From Carnimonas bestiolae (GTDB taxonomy: Bacteria; Pseudomonadota; Gammaproteobacteria; Pseudomonadales; Halomonadaceae), in assembly GCF_051251125.1 (NCBI RefSeq), contig NZ_JBPCZL010000004.1: DNA of 64,000 nucleotides; one strand, written 5' to 3'. A program made the translations under genes and the position numbers. The notes beneath the pieces were generated by a model. The model worked only from the letters and a program-made list of their open reading frames with translations, was not told the DNA's origin and did not search any database. Positions 26,529-35,130 of this stretch are shown here, one piece after another (positions within the stretch are counted from its first letter, which is position 1; every line of letters begins with the position of its first letter).

Positions 26529-27833
26529 ATGACAGCTAACGATGCCAGCAGCGCAGGTCGCGAAAACACGCGCGTAGGAAGAGCGAAGTCGATTGCGGCG
26601 ATTACCATCGGTAATGGCCTCGAGTTTTTCGACTTCACCAGCTACGCCTTTTTCGCACCAATAATAGGCAAGCTATTTTTTCCTTCTGGCGATGCGATGA
26701 CCCAATGGCTGCTGGCAGCAGCGTCATTCGCCATAGGCTTTATTACGCGCCCTCTGGGCGGTCTGATTCTTGGCGCCTACGCTGATAGAGCAGGGCGTAA
26801 AGCCGCGATGAGCCTGACGCTACTCATGATGGCCGTCGGCTCGGCCGTGATCGCCTGCGCGCCCACCTATGCGCAGTTGGGAATATGGGCGCCGATGTTG
26901 CTGATTGCCGCACGGATGCTGCAAGGATTTGCCCTGGGCGGCGAAGTTGGAGCGTCGACCACGCTGTTGATCGAAATGGGCAGCAACCATTCACGCGGCT
27001 TTTATTGCAGTCTGCAAATTCTTAGCCAAGGACTAAATTCGATCTGCGGCGCTCTATTAGGGCTCGCGTTAACCTCGTGGTTATCGACACACGCACTGGA
27101 AGCGTGGGGCTGGCGAACACCCTTTATTATTGGCACCGTCGTTGGCGCGATCGCCATCTACATTCGCCGCAATCTTCGCGAAACGCTCACCACCACCAAG
27201 TCGTCGCATACCAGCGATTTGGGCAAACCCATCGCACGCCTGTTTACTCAGCACTACCGCAGCCTCGTTATTGGCATCCTGACCGCCATTGGCAGCAGTT
27301 CGGCGACGTATATCGTGTTTTATTATCTATCGAGCTATGCCGTCGAAGTGCTGCATTTCCCCATCGCGCTATCGCTGTGGGCACCCGTAGTCAGCTCCGC
27401 GGTGATGGTACTAAGCGCGCCTTTGGCGGGCATTTGTGCCGATCGCTACGGACGTAAGCCAGTGATGGGCATCTCCAGAATTCTGCTGATTATCGGGATT
27501 TATCCCGCCTTCGTACTGATCAACGCGCGACCAACGATCGGCGTTCTTATTATCGTTAGTTCGCTGCTGGCGATGCTGGTTACCTTCACCAGCGTGTCAG
27601 CCTTGGTGATGCAACCCGAGCTCTTCCCGCGCGAAGTACGTGTCACCGGCATGTCGGTCGTTTACTGCGTAGGCGCCTCGATATTCGGCGGCTTCGCACC
27701 ATTTTTCGCGACGCTGCTGATTAAAATTAGCGGCAACGACTTCGCGCCTTCATGGTATTTGATTGGGTGCGGTTTGATTTCAATGGTGCCGCTGTTATTT
27801 ATGAAAGAAACCGCAGGTAAGCCGCTGGATTGA
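26529..27833 (+). CDS. MFS transporter, metabolite:H+ symporter (MHS) family
   Basis: 434 residues from the ATG at 26529, which has a GAAGAAGG ribosome-binding site; an ATG at 26496 adds 11 residues but lacks a good one. Twelve membrane helices are likely. MHS signatures: AAITIGNGLEFFDFTSYAFF in helix 1, GLILGAYADRAGRKAAM in the 2-3 loop, RMLQGFALGGEVGASTT in helix 4, and ICADRYGRKPVM in the second half. MHS carriers import organic acids, osmolytes or amino-acid derivatives with protons. The neighbouring M20 hydrolase suggests an N-acyl or amide substrate. Confidence 0.9.
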   Translation: MTANDASSAGRENTRVGRAKSIAAITIGNGLEFFDFTSYAFFAPIIGKLFFPSGDAMTQWLLAAASFAIGFITRPLGGLILGAYADRAGRKAAMSLTLLMMAVGSAVIACAPTYAQLGIWAPMLLIAARMLQGFALGGEVGASTTLLIEMGSNHSRGFYCSLQILSQGLNSICGALLGLALTSWLSTHALEAWGWRTPFIIGTVVGAIAIYIRRNLRETLTTTKSSHTSDLGKPIARLFTQHYRSLVIGILTAIGSSSATYIVFYYLSSYAVEVLHFPIALSLWAPVVSSAVMVLSAPLAGICADRYGRKPVMGISRILLIIGIYPAFVLINARPTIGVLIIVSSLLAMLVTFTSVSALVMQPELFPREVRVTGMSVVYCVGASIFGGFAPFFATLLIKISGNDFAPSWYLIGCGLISMVPLLFMKETAGKPLD

Positions 27834-27997
27834 GCGGAAGCGGGGCGCTGGGGCCTGCCAATGGATGCTTATCGATGCTATGAAGCGCTCTCGGCGCATC
27901 GTGGCCCCAGTTATCTTGCCAATCATTCATTTTTTCGCGTCGAACGCTAAATTACAGCTATTCGCGTGAATTTATGCATAAAATGGCGCTGTAGGAA

Positions 27998-28041
27998 CGC
28001 TGGCGTGTGCTGGTTTTCTTCGACATCAGCACACGCCAGCG
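27998..28041. repeat. Perfect 15-bp inverted repeat (stem-loop)
   Basis: Arms CGCTGGCGTGTGCTG (27998-28012) and CAGCACACGCCAGCG (28027-28041), perfectly complementary, with a 14-nt loop. There is no T-run on either side, so it is not a standard terminator. Confidence 0.85.
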
Positions 28042-28089
28042 CCTAACAACAAAGACAAGCTGCCAAACCACGATACCTTGGCTATCTGG

Positions 28090-28323
28090 ATGCCGACGAT
28101 GCGAACTGGAAAAAAACCACGCTATCTGGATCTTGATTACCTGACGCGTCAGCGTTTTTTGCAACGCGCTGGGCGAATATTCCCCTTCGTGATGATCGCG
28201 ATCGCTGTGACGTTCAATTACTGGGGCCATCCGATCATTACGGTGCTGATGATGGTAACCGTGCAGCTGGTAGTATTCATGGTGCTGCCTATGCTGTGGC
28301 GCTGGCATCATCCACAACGCTAA
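28090..28323 (+). CDS. Small putative membrane protein (77 aa)
   Basis: 77 residues from an ATG at 28090, without a clear ribosome-binding site. It has a basic N-terminus (RTGKKPRYLDLDYLTRQRFL), two hydrophobic stretches (FPFVMIAIAVTFNYWGH and VLMMVTVQLVVFMVLPML), and a basic end (WRWHHPQR). The pattern fits a small two-helix inner-membrane protein, but I recognise no family, and the surrounding region is gene-poor and rich in palindromes. It could be real or a remnant. Confidence 0.45.
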   Translation: MPTMRTGKKPRYLDLDYLTRQRFLQRAGRIFPFVMIAIAVTFNYWGHPIITVLMMVTVQLVVFMVLPMLWRWHHPQR

Positions 28324-28720
28324 CGTCCACAGTGGGTTGGCAACGCTGAGCGTTGGTACAGGGATCGTCGATAAACGATTTTGGCTTACGGTGAAGACCA
28401 ATCCTGGCGATATCGCCAAGGATGGCTCGCTGATCTCGCTAAAACGCGCCATAGCCAAACTTCGCATAATATATATTATGTTAAATATGATATGTAGAAT
28501 ACCAACGCTCGCGGGCCCTCGATTGATCGCAACATCGTTATCGTGACGTTCCTCTGCACCTTATCCCTCTCCTTCGAACGCTTACCTCTCGCCGATCTTC
28601 TGTCTATTAGCGGCTTTCTTCGCTATTGCGCAGACATTGCAGTTTATTAGCTGCGTGATCAACGATCCTAAGGAGAACGCCAGGTCATCACTGGACTGGT
28701 TTACAACGCTGCGATGACAA
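28324..28720. other. Gene-poor region with two perfect palindromes
   Basis: 397 bp without a gene. It holds a perfect 14-bp palindrome TGGCGATATCGCCA (28405-28418) and a perfect 16-bp palindrome CATAATATATATTATG (28465-28480). An AAGGAG motif near 28670 has no start codon at a suitable distance, consistent with decay of a gene that started here. Confidence 0.5.
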
Positions 28721-29196
28721 ATGACGTTTGTACGGCTGGTATTTGGAATTACTGAGATTGGTCACGCCGATGAGAAAATTTTTGCCGGTCTGGATTCATT
28801 CCACCACATCAGTCGGTATTCATGGGCTTGAGAATAATGGATCCAACGCTGGCGGCCGTTATGATGATCGCGGCGGGTATCGTCGAGTTTTCGCTTGCGA
28901 TCAGCGTCGGGCTGAGGCTGTTGACCCGCGCAGGCGGATTGCTCGGCGTCATCTATTTCCTGATTGCCACAGTGGTGTTTGGAGGCGAATGGAGCAGCGG
29001 CTACCGCTGGAACACGCCAAATGGCGGCTGGGAATATGTGCTGCTGATTCTGATGGTCTTTGGCAGCACTGCTTACGTGGATGCCGGTAAGTTTTCGTTG
29101 GATGGATGGCTGGATGCCACGCCCGCTTCTATTACTGTGTACCAATCGCGCCGGAATTCGCAGCCTGACGCTCTGACAGCCCCCGTCCGCCAATGA
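28721..29196 (+). pseudogene. Frameshifted DoxX-like small membrane protein gene
   Basis: From the ATG at 28721 the frame reads MTFVRLVFGITEIGHADEKIF and stops after 36 codons; this is DoxX-like first-helix sequence. The following frame (from 28822) reads DPTLAAVMMIAAGIVEFSLA, then GGWEYVLLILMVFGS and GKFSLDGWLD, which are the later DoxX-type helices and the typical GGWEY ... FSLD ending. The two parts join logically only with a frameshift near 28820. So either a broken gene or a sequencing error. A shortened but functional protein starting at 28822 or 28837 is the alternative. Confidence 0.55.
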
Positions 29197-29293
29197 ACAG
29201 CGCAATAGCGTAGTTATCCAGATAATATCTGCACGCGAATAATCTTGCGGCAAGAGTCCCGTCGGCGGTCTATTGCGATGTTTTCCACCCAAC

Positions 29294-29325
29294 AAAAAGC
29301 GGGGCCACCTGTCTAGGCGCCCCGC
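29294..29325 (-). terminator. Rho-independent terminator of the tetronate operon
   Basis: GCGGGGC (29299-29305) pairs with GCCCCGC (29319-29325). The A-run at 29294-29298 gives the U-tract on the minus strand. It lies about 45 bp after the stop of the MFS gene. Confidence 0.85.
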
Positions 29326-29369
29326 TACTGTTTACGCTGTACTAGCGTCGCTACCGCCCCGCTGCTGTG

Positions 29370-30671
29370 CTAGCGGTTAACTTTATGAGGCGGCACGGTG
29401 AACACCAGAATGGCACCGAACACCATAAAGGCAGCCAGCATATACATGCCGATGGCGGAAGACTGCGTCCAGTCCTGCAGCGCACCAATCATATAGGGGC
29501 TGACAAACCCTGCCAGATTGGCGAGTGAGTTGATCATGGCGAGACCGGCCGCCGCACTGGCACTGCTCAGCACCGCCGTGGGCAATGACCAGAACATCGG
29601 CGCACAGGACAGCACCCCGGCCATTGCCAGCGATAGCGCGATGATCGAGATAACCACACTCGAGGCCGACGCTGCCACTACAAAGCCAACGGCTGCCACT
29701 ATCGCAGCACCGATCAAATGCCAGCGGCGCTCGCGATGCTTGTCTGCGCTGCGGCTGGTGAAAACCATCATGATCACCGCGCAAATAAAGGGGATGGCGC
29801 TTAATAACCCGATGGCCAGGTTACTTTCGACGCCGGAGCGCTGAATCAGCGAGGGCATCCACAGCGTTAGCCCGTACTGCCCCATTACGAAGCTGAAATA
29901 GATCAGCGACATTAGCCAGATATCCGGATTTTTCAAAAGCTTAAGGAAACCGCTGTGACCAATGGTGTGCTGACGATCCTGCTCGATTTCTTCTTCAACA
30001 ATGGTGCGTTCTTGAGCCGACAACCACTTGGCATCTTTCACCGAATTGTCGAGCACGCGAATAATAATGACGCCCAATACAAAGGCCGGCACGGCTTCGA
30101 TCAAAAACAGCCACTGCCAGTTGGCAAGCGATCCCCAATCGGCAAACTGATACATGATGGCACCGGAAATGGGATTACCAATAATACCGGCAATCGGGCT
30201 GCCAATCTGGAACAGCGCAAACATCTTGGCGCGACGCTGGGAAGGAAACCAATAGGTTAAATAAAGAATAATGCCCGGATAAAATCCGGCTTCGGCCACA
30301 CCCAATAAGAAGCGCAGCGTATAAAACTGCCAATCGTTTTGCACAAAGGCAAATAATGCCGAGATAACGCCCCAGCTGATCATGATGCGAGCAATCCATG
30401 CCTTGGCGCCAATGCGGTGCATCATCATGTTACTGGGCACTTCGAAGAAGAAATAACCAATAAAGAAGAGCCCCGCACCTAGCCCATAAGCAGTATCGCT
30501 CAGGCCAATATCGTGGCTCATCTGCAGTTTGGCAAAGCTGATATTAACGCGATCCAAATAGGCAATAATGTAGCCAATTAACAGGATCGGCATAATGCGC
30601 CAAGCTACTTTTTTGAACACACTGTCCCGCGCCGAGCCATCGGCGCTCGGCGGTATCATTGAGTCGTTCAT
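29370..30671 (-). CDS. MFS transporter, anion:cation symporter (ACS) family, probable tetronate (erythronate/threonate) importer
   Basis: 433 residues, ATG after a GAGGAT ribosome-binding site. Twelve helices are likely, with ACS signatures: YIIAYLDRVNISFAKLQM in helix 1, EVPSNMMMHRIGAKAWIARIM, LRFLLGVAEAGFYPGIILYLTYWFP in helix 4-5, and IGSPIAGIIGNPISG. ACS carriers import sugar acids such as glucarate, tartrate and galactonate. As the last gene of the ltnD-otnK-otnI-deoR-denD-otnC run it is most likely the importer of D-erythronate and/or L-threonate; the substrate is inferred from context only. Confidence 0.9.
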   Translation of the reverse strand: MNDSMIPPSADGSARDSVFKKVAWRIMPILLIGYIIAYLDRVNISFAKLQMSHDIGLSDTAYGLGAGLFFIGYFFFEVPSNMMMHRIGAKAWIARIMISWGVISALFAFVQNDWQFYTLRFLLGVAEAGFYPGIILYLTYWFPSQRRAKMFALFQIGSPIAGIIGNPISGAIMYQFADWGSLANWQWLFLIEAVPAFVLGVIIIRVLDNSVKDAKWLSAQERTIVEEEIEQDRQHTIGHSGFLKLLKNPDIWLMSLIYFSFVMGQYGLTLWMPSLIQRSGVESNLAIGLLSAIPFICAVIMMVFTSRSADKHRERRWHLIGAAIVAAVGFVVAASASSVVISIIALSLAMAGVLSCAPMFWSLPTAVLSSASAAAGLAMINSLANLAGFVSPYMIGALQDWTQSSAIGMYMLAAFMVFGAILVFTVPPHKVNR

Positions 30672-30692
30672 GGTAATCCTCTGCGGCTGTTG

Positions 30693-31328
30693 CTAGCCGA
30701 ACGTATCAAGCAGGTCGGTGATATCGTGTTCGGACAGCTCGTTGACGGGCAGATTTTTCAATAGCAGTGCCAGCTTGGCACTTTCCTCGAGTTCCTCTGC
30801 GGCATTCACCGCACTTTCAAGCGTCGCGCTGGCGATCACCGGGCCGTGGTTGGCCAACAGCAAGGCCCGGTGTTCCTTTGCCGCGCCACGAATGCTCTCC
30901 TCCATCGCGGGATCGCCCGGGCGAAAATAGGGTACGACCGGCAACGCACGTCCTACCCGCATAATGAAATACGGCGTTAGCGCTGGCATTGCCGCCTGTC
31001 CCTCATCAGAGCGAGCAAGGCAGCTCAGCGCGGTGGCGTAGGTGGAATGAAGGTGCACCACCGCACCCTCTTGCGGCCTGGCCTCCAGCACGGCGCGGTG
31101 CAGAAATACTTCCTTGGTCGGCTTATCGCCGCTAATGTGCTGCCAATTGCGGTCAAGCTTGCTGATTCTGTCGGCTTTTAGCCGGCCCAGCGACGAATTG
31201 GTCGGCGTCATCAGAAAGCCATCCTCAAGCCGCACACTGATATTGCCCGCGGTACCCACCGAGTAGCCGCGATCAAACAAGCTTTTGCCAAGTGCTACCA
31301 ACATCTCGCGCTGTTCGTTTTCGCTCAT
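30693..31328 (-). CDS. otnC: 3-oxo-tetronate 4-phosphate decarboxylase (class II aldolase fold)
   Basis: 211 residues of the class II aldolase/adducin family. Zinc-site residues are visible: HLHSTYATALS (two His), the later HGPVI (third His), and the acid in PTKEVFLHRAVLE. N-terminal GTAGNISVRLEDGFLMTPTNSSL is the phosphate-binding-type region of the family. OtnC converts 3-oxo-tetronate 4-phosphate to dihydroxyacetone phosphate and CO2, the last step of D-erythronate and L-threonate catabolism. The start is 2 bp after the denD stop with a GGGAG ribosome-binding site. The specific OtnC call rests on the neighbours; family membership alone is certain. Confidence 0.9.
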   Translation of the reverse strand: MSENEQREMLVALGKSLFDRGYSVGTAGNISVRLEDGFLMTPTNSSLGRLKADRISKLDRNWQHISGDKPTKEVFLHRAVLEARPQEGAVVHLHSTYATALSCLARSDEGQAAMPALTPYFIMRVGRALPVVPYFRPGDPAMEESIRGAAKEHRALLLANHGPVIASATLESAVNAAEELEESAKLALLLKNLPVNELSEHDITDLLDTFG

Positions 31329-31330
31329 GC

Positions 31331-32293
31331 TTAGGCTCCCGGTCCAAATTCGTTAACGTACTGACGAATCACATCATCGATGTGAGCATCCGCCGAGAAC
31401 CCCAATCCAAGCGGGCGAACCACATCGAAATCGCCCGGCCAGGAGCAGACGATATCCACCACCCGCTGCTCGATATCGTTGCTGACCAATGCGCGAGCCT
31501 CACGGCCGACCACCCGCTCAAGGCCGTTCAGCATCTCGTTAACGGTGACGCACAAGCCTGGCAGGTTGAGCACTCGCCAAATACCGAGTGAAGAAGCCTT
31601 TAGCGTTATCGCGTGGGCGAGATTAGCGACCGCTGCATCGGGCGAAGAGAGCCACATTCGGGTATCAAGCGGAACAGGGGCATTGGACGGCTGCCCCGCC
31701 ACCGGCTCCCGAATAATGCCGCTGGCAAACGATGACGCCGCCGAGTTGGGCTTGCCGGGGCGTACCACGATGGTGGGCAGGCGACACACCAGGCCGTCAA
31801 TAAACCCTTTGCGCGAGTAATCGTTGACCAATATTTCACCCAGCGCCTTTTCCGCGCCGTAGGACGACTGCGGCATCAGCGCGAGCGTTTCCGGCACAAC
31901 TTCGGGCATGGTGCCGCCAAAGACCGCCAGCGATGAGGTAAAGATGAAACGAGGTGAAGTGCCGGTATCGCGAGCGGCTTCCAGCAGCGCCCGAGTGCCG
32001 TCGAGATTGATGCGCATGCCGGTATCGAACTCGGCCTCAGACTGCCCGCTCAAGGCCGCCGCCATGTGATAGACCGCGATGGTGTCGCGGTTGATAACGC
32101 TGCGCGCGAACTCAGGATCGGCGATGTCACCGGTAATGGACTGCACGCGCGAATCGTCGAGCGAACACGCCACCAGATCGACCGACACGATCCGATCAAG
32201 CGGCGGGATGACGCCCTTGTCACTTGCTTCGAGCAGCGCCTGGATGAGTCGACGGCCTAAAAATCCGGCCCCGCCGGTCACGACGATATTCAT
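31331..32293 (-). CDS. denD: D-erythronate dehydrogenase
   Basis: 320-residue extended short-chain dehydrogenase. NAD-binding VVTGGAGFLGRRLIQALL is at the N-terminus and the catalytic tyrosine-lysine pair lies in SSYGAEKALGE, with FIFTSSLAVFGG as the active-site Ser strand. DenD oxidises D-erythronate to 2-oxo-tetronate with NAD+. It overlaps the regulator gene by 4 bp (ATGA) and precedes otnC by 2 bp. Epimerase-type relatives are the alternative, but the otnC/otnI/otnK neighbours make DenD the best call. Confidence 0.9.
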   Translation of the reverse strand: MNIVVTGGAGFLGRRLIQALLEASDKGVIPPLDRIVSVDLVACSLDDSRVQSITGDIADPEFARSVINRDTIAVYHMAAALSGQSEAEFDTGMRINLDGTRALLEAARDTGTSPRFIFTSSLAVFGGTMPEVVPETLALMPQSSYGAEKALGEILVNDYSRKGFIDGLVCRLPTIVVRPGKPNSAASSFASGIIREPVAGQPSNAPVPLDTRMWLSSPDAAVANLAHAITLKASSLGIWRVLNLPGLCVTVNEMLNGLERVVGREARALVSNDIEQRVVDIVCSWPGDFDVVRPLGLGFSADAHIDDVIRQYVNEFGPGA

Positions 32294-33084
32294 GGGGATA
32301 CCTCACGTTCATTGGATTCGATACTGGTACTGAGGTGCAGCTGAACACCCTGCTGAGTAATGACATCGCGGGCGTTTTGCGCAAGCGCGCCGTCGCTAAC
32401 CACATCGGTCAAACGACCGAGCGGCAGCGCACAGAACGTCGAAAACATGCCGTATTTGCTGCTGTCGGACACCAGCACGCGGCGCTGTGCGCTGTCAGCA
32501 ATGGCCTGCTTGACCGCTACCTTGGATTCACTCGGCGTCGACACACCGCGCTGGTCAAAGGACGAGGTGGAGATAAAGGCAAGATCGAAATTAAAGCGGC
32601 GGATAATGTCGGCGGCAGCGCTGCCAATGCACGACTGGTTCTCGCGTTCGACCATGCCGCCGGTGTGCCACAGCTGGCAGCGAGTCTCCTTGGCGATGAA
32701 GGCTGCGGTGACAAAATCGTTGGTCACAATGGTCAGATCGCTGCGATTCACCAGATGATGGGCAATTTCCAGCACTGTGGTGCCCGCATCCAGATACACC
32801 ACCATGTTCGGGCTGATCATGCTGGCCGAGAGCGCGCCAATGGCACTCTTTTCTGGCGTATGAAGGGCACTTTTATCGAGGTGAGAAGGCTCCTTGAATA
32901 ACCGCCCCGCCAACTGCGCGCCGCCGCTTACCGCGACCACTCGACCCTGCTCTTCTAGCACGCGAATATCGCGGCGAATGGTCATCGGCGACACGTCCAG
33001 GAGTGACGCTAGCTCAATCGTGGTCACAATGCCGCGCTGTAACAGCAAGTTGATGATTTCAGTCTGGCGCTTGGCAGGAATCAT
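32290..33084 (-). CDS. DeoR family transcriptional regulator of the tetronate operon
   Basis: 264 residues from the ATG at 33084, overlapping the otnI stop by 4 bp. The DeoR-type helix-turn-helix is near the N-terminus (ELASLLDVSPMTIRRDIRVLEEQG). The effector domain has the sugar-phosphate-isomerase-like fold with YLDAGTTVLEIA and FISTSSFDQRGVSTPSESKVAVKQAI. Such proteins usually repress sugar-catabolic operons and release DNA upon binding a phosphorylated intermediate. Encoded inside the operon, it probably controls the whole unit; the inverted repeat at 36076-36122 is a candidate site. Confidence 0.9.
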   Translation of the reverse strand: MIPAKRQTEIINLLLQRGIVTTIELASLLDVSPMTIRRDIRVLEEQGRVVAVSGGAQLAGRLFKEPSHLDKSALHTPEKSAIGALSASMISPNMVVYLDAGTTVLEIAHHLVNRSDLTIVTNDFVTAAFIAKETRCQLWHTGGMVERENQSCIGSAAADIIRRFNFDLAFISTSSFDQRGVSTPSESKVAVKQAIADSAQRRVLVSDSSKYGMFSTFCALPLGRLTDVVSDGALAQNARDVITQQGVQLHLSTSIESNEREVSP

Positions 33085-33866
33085 GATGGTTGCCCCCGAT
33101 AAGCAAAAAACCATCCCAGACCGTCTTCGGTGCGACCGCGCGGGTGATATTCACAGCCGATCCAGCCGCGATAGCCCTGCCGGTCGAGCTGCTGGAACAG
33201 CCATTCGACATTCAGTTCGCCTTCATCGGGCTCGTGGCGATCGGGCACTGAAGCCACCTGCACATGGCTGAATTCGCCGCGCATTTGCTCCATCAGGCGC
33301 GTCAGGTCACCATCCATGATCTGGGCGTGATAAAGGTCAAACTGAACCGCCACATTAGTGCGATCTACCATTTCCAATAGGCGTACGGCTTCGCGCTGGT
33401 GAGAAATGAAATAGCCAGGCATGTCGCGCTGATTGATCGGCTCGACCAGCAGCGTGATCCCGTGCGGCGCGAGCTTGTCAGCGGCATAGCGGAAATTATC
33501 GATGAAGGTACGCTGGCACTGTGCCGCGTCCAGCTCGCCGGTAATGCCCGACATGGCGTGCAGCTGCTGGCAGCCCAGCGCACGTGCGTAATGTAGCGCC
33601 TTGTCGACGTTCGCTCTGAACTCCTGCTCTCGGCCGGGAATGGCCGCCATACCGCGCTCGCCGGCTTCCCAGTCTCCCGGCGGCATGTTGAACAGCACTT
33701 GCGTCAACTGGTGGCGATCAAGCTCGCGAGCAATATCCTCGGCCTCGTAGGCATAGGGAAACAGGTACTCGACAGCGCTAAAACCGGCCGCAGCGGCACG
33801 CTCGAAGCGCTCCATAAAGGGCACGTCGGTAAACATCATCGAGAGATTGGCAGCAAAACGTGGCAT
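33081..33866 (-). CDS. otnI: 2-oxo-tetronate isomerase
   Basis: 261 residues from the ATG at 33866, 1 bp past the otnK stop (TGATATG). It is a hydroxypyruvate isomerase-like TIM barrel: FAANLSMMFTDVPFMERFERAAAAGF at the start, LLVEPINQRDMPGYF with the catalytic/metal Glu, QFDLYHAQIMDGDL, and WIGCEYHPRG with a second Glu near the C-terminus. OtnI converts 2-oxo-tetronate (from DenD or LtnD) to 3-oxo-tetronate. Hydroxypyruvate isomerase is the sequence alternative, but the operon supports OtnI. Confidence 0.92.
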   Translation of the reverse strand: MPRFAANLSMMFTDVPFMERFERAAAAGFSAVEYLFPYAYEAEDIARELDRHQLTQVLFNMPPGDWEAGERGMAAIPGREQEFRANVDKALHYARALGCQQLHAMSGITGELDAAQCQRTFIDNFRYAADKLAPHGITLLVEPINQRDMPGYFISHQREAVRLLEMVDRTNVAVQFDLYHAQIMDGDLTRLMEQMRGEFSHVQVASVPDRHEPDEGELNVEWLFQQLDRQGYRGWIGCEYHPRGRTEDGLGWFFAYRGQPS

Positions 33867-33867
33867 A

Positions 33868-35130
33868 TCAATCCGTTCCCTGATTGGCGATGCGCTGCGC
33901 ATCGAAAAAGAAGGTATCCGCGCCGAAATTCCCCGATTTCAGCGCGAGCGATTTACTATGGTCGAGCGCTTTGACCCATGGCACTCCGGGCGCTATTTGC
34001 GGCCCGATAATAAAACCATCGATACCAAGCGCCTGAGTGACCGCCCCCGAGGTTTCACCGCCCGCGACAATAAAGCGGCTGACACCAGCATCGGATAGCG
34101 CTACCGCCAAGGCACTGAACAGCGCCTCGATGCGCTCGCTGGCATGCTGGGCACCGTAGCGCGCTTGTATCTGCTGTAGCTCTGCAGGAGGCATGGTGGC
34201 GTAGATCAGCGGCGCATATGGTGCATTGGGCTGTATCGCGAACCAGTCGATCAGCTCAGTGACGTAGTCCGCTAGCTCACCCGCAATCGCGCGCTCGGGC
34301 GCGATTGCCAACGCAGGCGCTTGGCGCCGATACGCGTCTACCTGCCGGTTGGTCATTTCAGAGCATGAGCCTGCCAGCACGGCTGTTCTACCACCGCTCG
34401 GGGCACCGGCCTGAGCGGCGTTAGACCGCCCCTGCCAATGGCGCGTCATGCCATCGGCAAGCCCAGAGCCGCCGGTAACCAGCGTGAGACCCTCGACCGC
34501 CTTGCCCAACACCTGCAAATGCTGATCGTTCACGGCATCCAATACCGCATAGCGGTTGCCCCGCTGACGGAGCGTGGCGAACTGGTCGCGTACCGCGTCA
34601 ATGCCCTGCTCGACCTGCGCTACCTCGACATTGCCTGCCGTGCCTTGCGCCTGAGCTTCCATTACCCGCATCAGATTGGCGTCCGTCATCGGCGTCACCG
34701 GATGATGGCGCATGCCCGACTCATTAAGCGGCACGCCGTTAACGAATAGATAGCCCTGATAGGTAGTGCGACCGTTGACCGGCAGTGCGGGACACACCAC
34801 CGTGAATGACTCATCCAGCGCGTCGAGCAGCGCATCGGTGACCGGCCCGATATTGCCGGCGGCGGTACTGTCGAAGGTAGAGCAATACTTGAAGAAAAAG
34901 CGCTGACAGCCATTGCCTTGCAGCCACTTCAGTGCCGCGAGGCTTTGCTCGATGGCAGACTCAGCGGCACAGGAGCGGCTTTTCAGACTGATAACGACAG
35001 CGTCGGTATCGACCTCGATAGGCGAATCGGGCACGCCATTGAGCTGTAGCGTGCGCAACCCGTTACTCACCAGAAAGCCAGCAACATCAGTCGCTCCGGT
35101 GAAGTCGTCGGCAATAACCCCTAGATACAT
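33868..35130 (-). CDS. otnK: 3-oxo-tetronate kinase (DUF1537/four-carbon acid sugar kinase)
   Basis: 420 residues of the four-carbon acid sugar kinase family. N-terminal IADDFTGATDVAGFL and the SLKSRS strand form the sugar-acid domain. The C-terminal nucleotide-binding domain carries FIVAGGETSGAVTQALGI and the late KSGNFGADTFF. It phosphorylates 3-oxo-tetronate at O4 using ATP. It overlaps ltnD by 10 bp and precedes otnI by 1 bp, so the three are tightly coupled. A GGGAGG ribosome-binding site precedes the ATG. Confidence 0.94.
   Translation of the reverse strand: MYLGVIADDFTGATDVAGFLVSNGLRTLQLNGVPDSPIEVDTDAVVISLKSRSCAAESAIEQSLAALKWLQGNGCQRFFFKYCSTFDSTAAGNIGPVTDALLDALDESFTVVCPALPVNGRTTYQGYLFVNGVPLNESGMRHHPVTPMTDANLMRVMEAQAQGTAGNVEVAQVEQGIDAVRDQFATLRQRGNRYAVLDAVNDQHLQVLGKAVEGLTLVTGGSGLADGMTRHWQGRSNAAQAGAPSGGRTAVLAGSCSEMTNRQVDAYRRQAPALAIAPERAIAGELADYVTELIDWFAIQPNAPYAPLIYATMPPAELQQIQARYGAQHASERIEALFSALAVALSDAGVSRFIVAGGETSGAVTQALGIDGFIIGPQIAPGVPWVKALDHSKSLALKSGNFGADTFFFDAQRIANQGTD

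Noticed and set aside
27958..28467. 169-codon minus-strand frame opposite the small membrane protein
   Set aside because: Composition is unlike a protein and it runs through the 15-bp stem-loop and palindromes.
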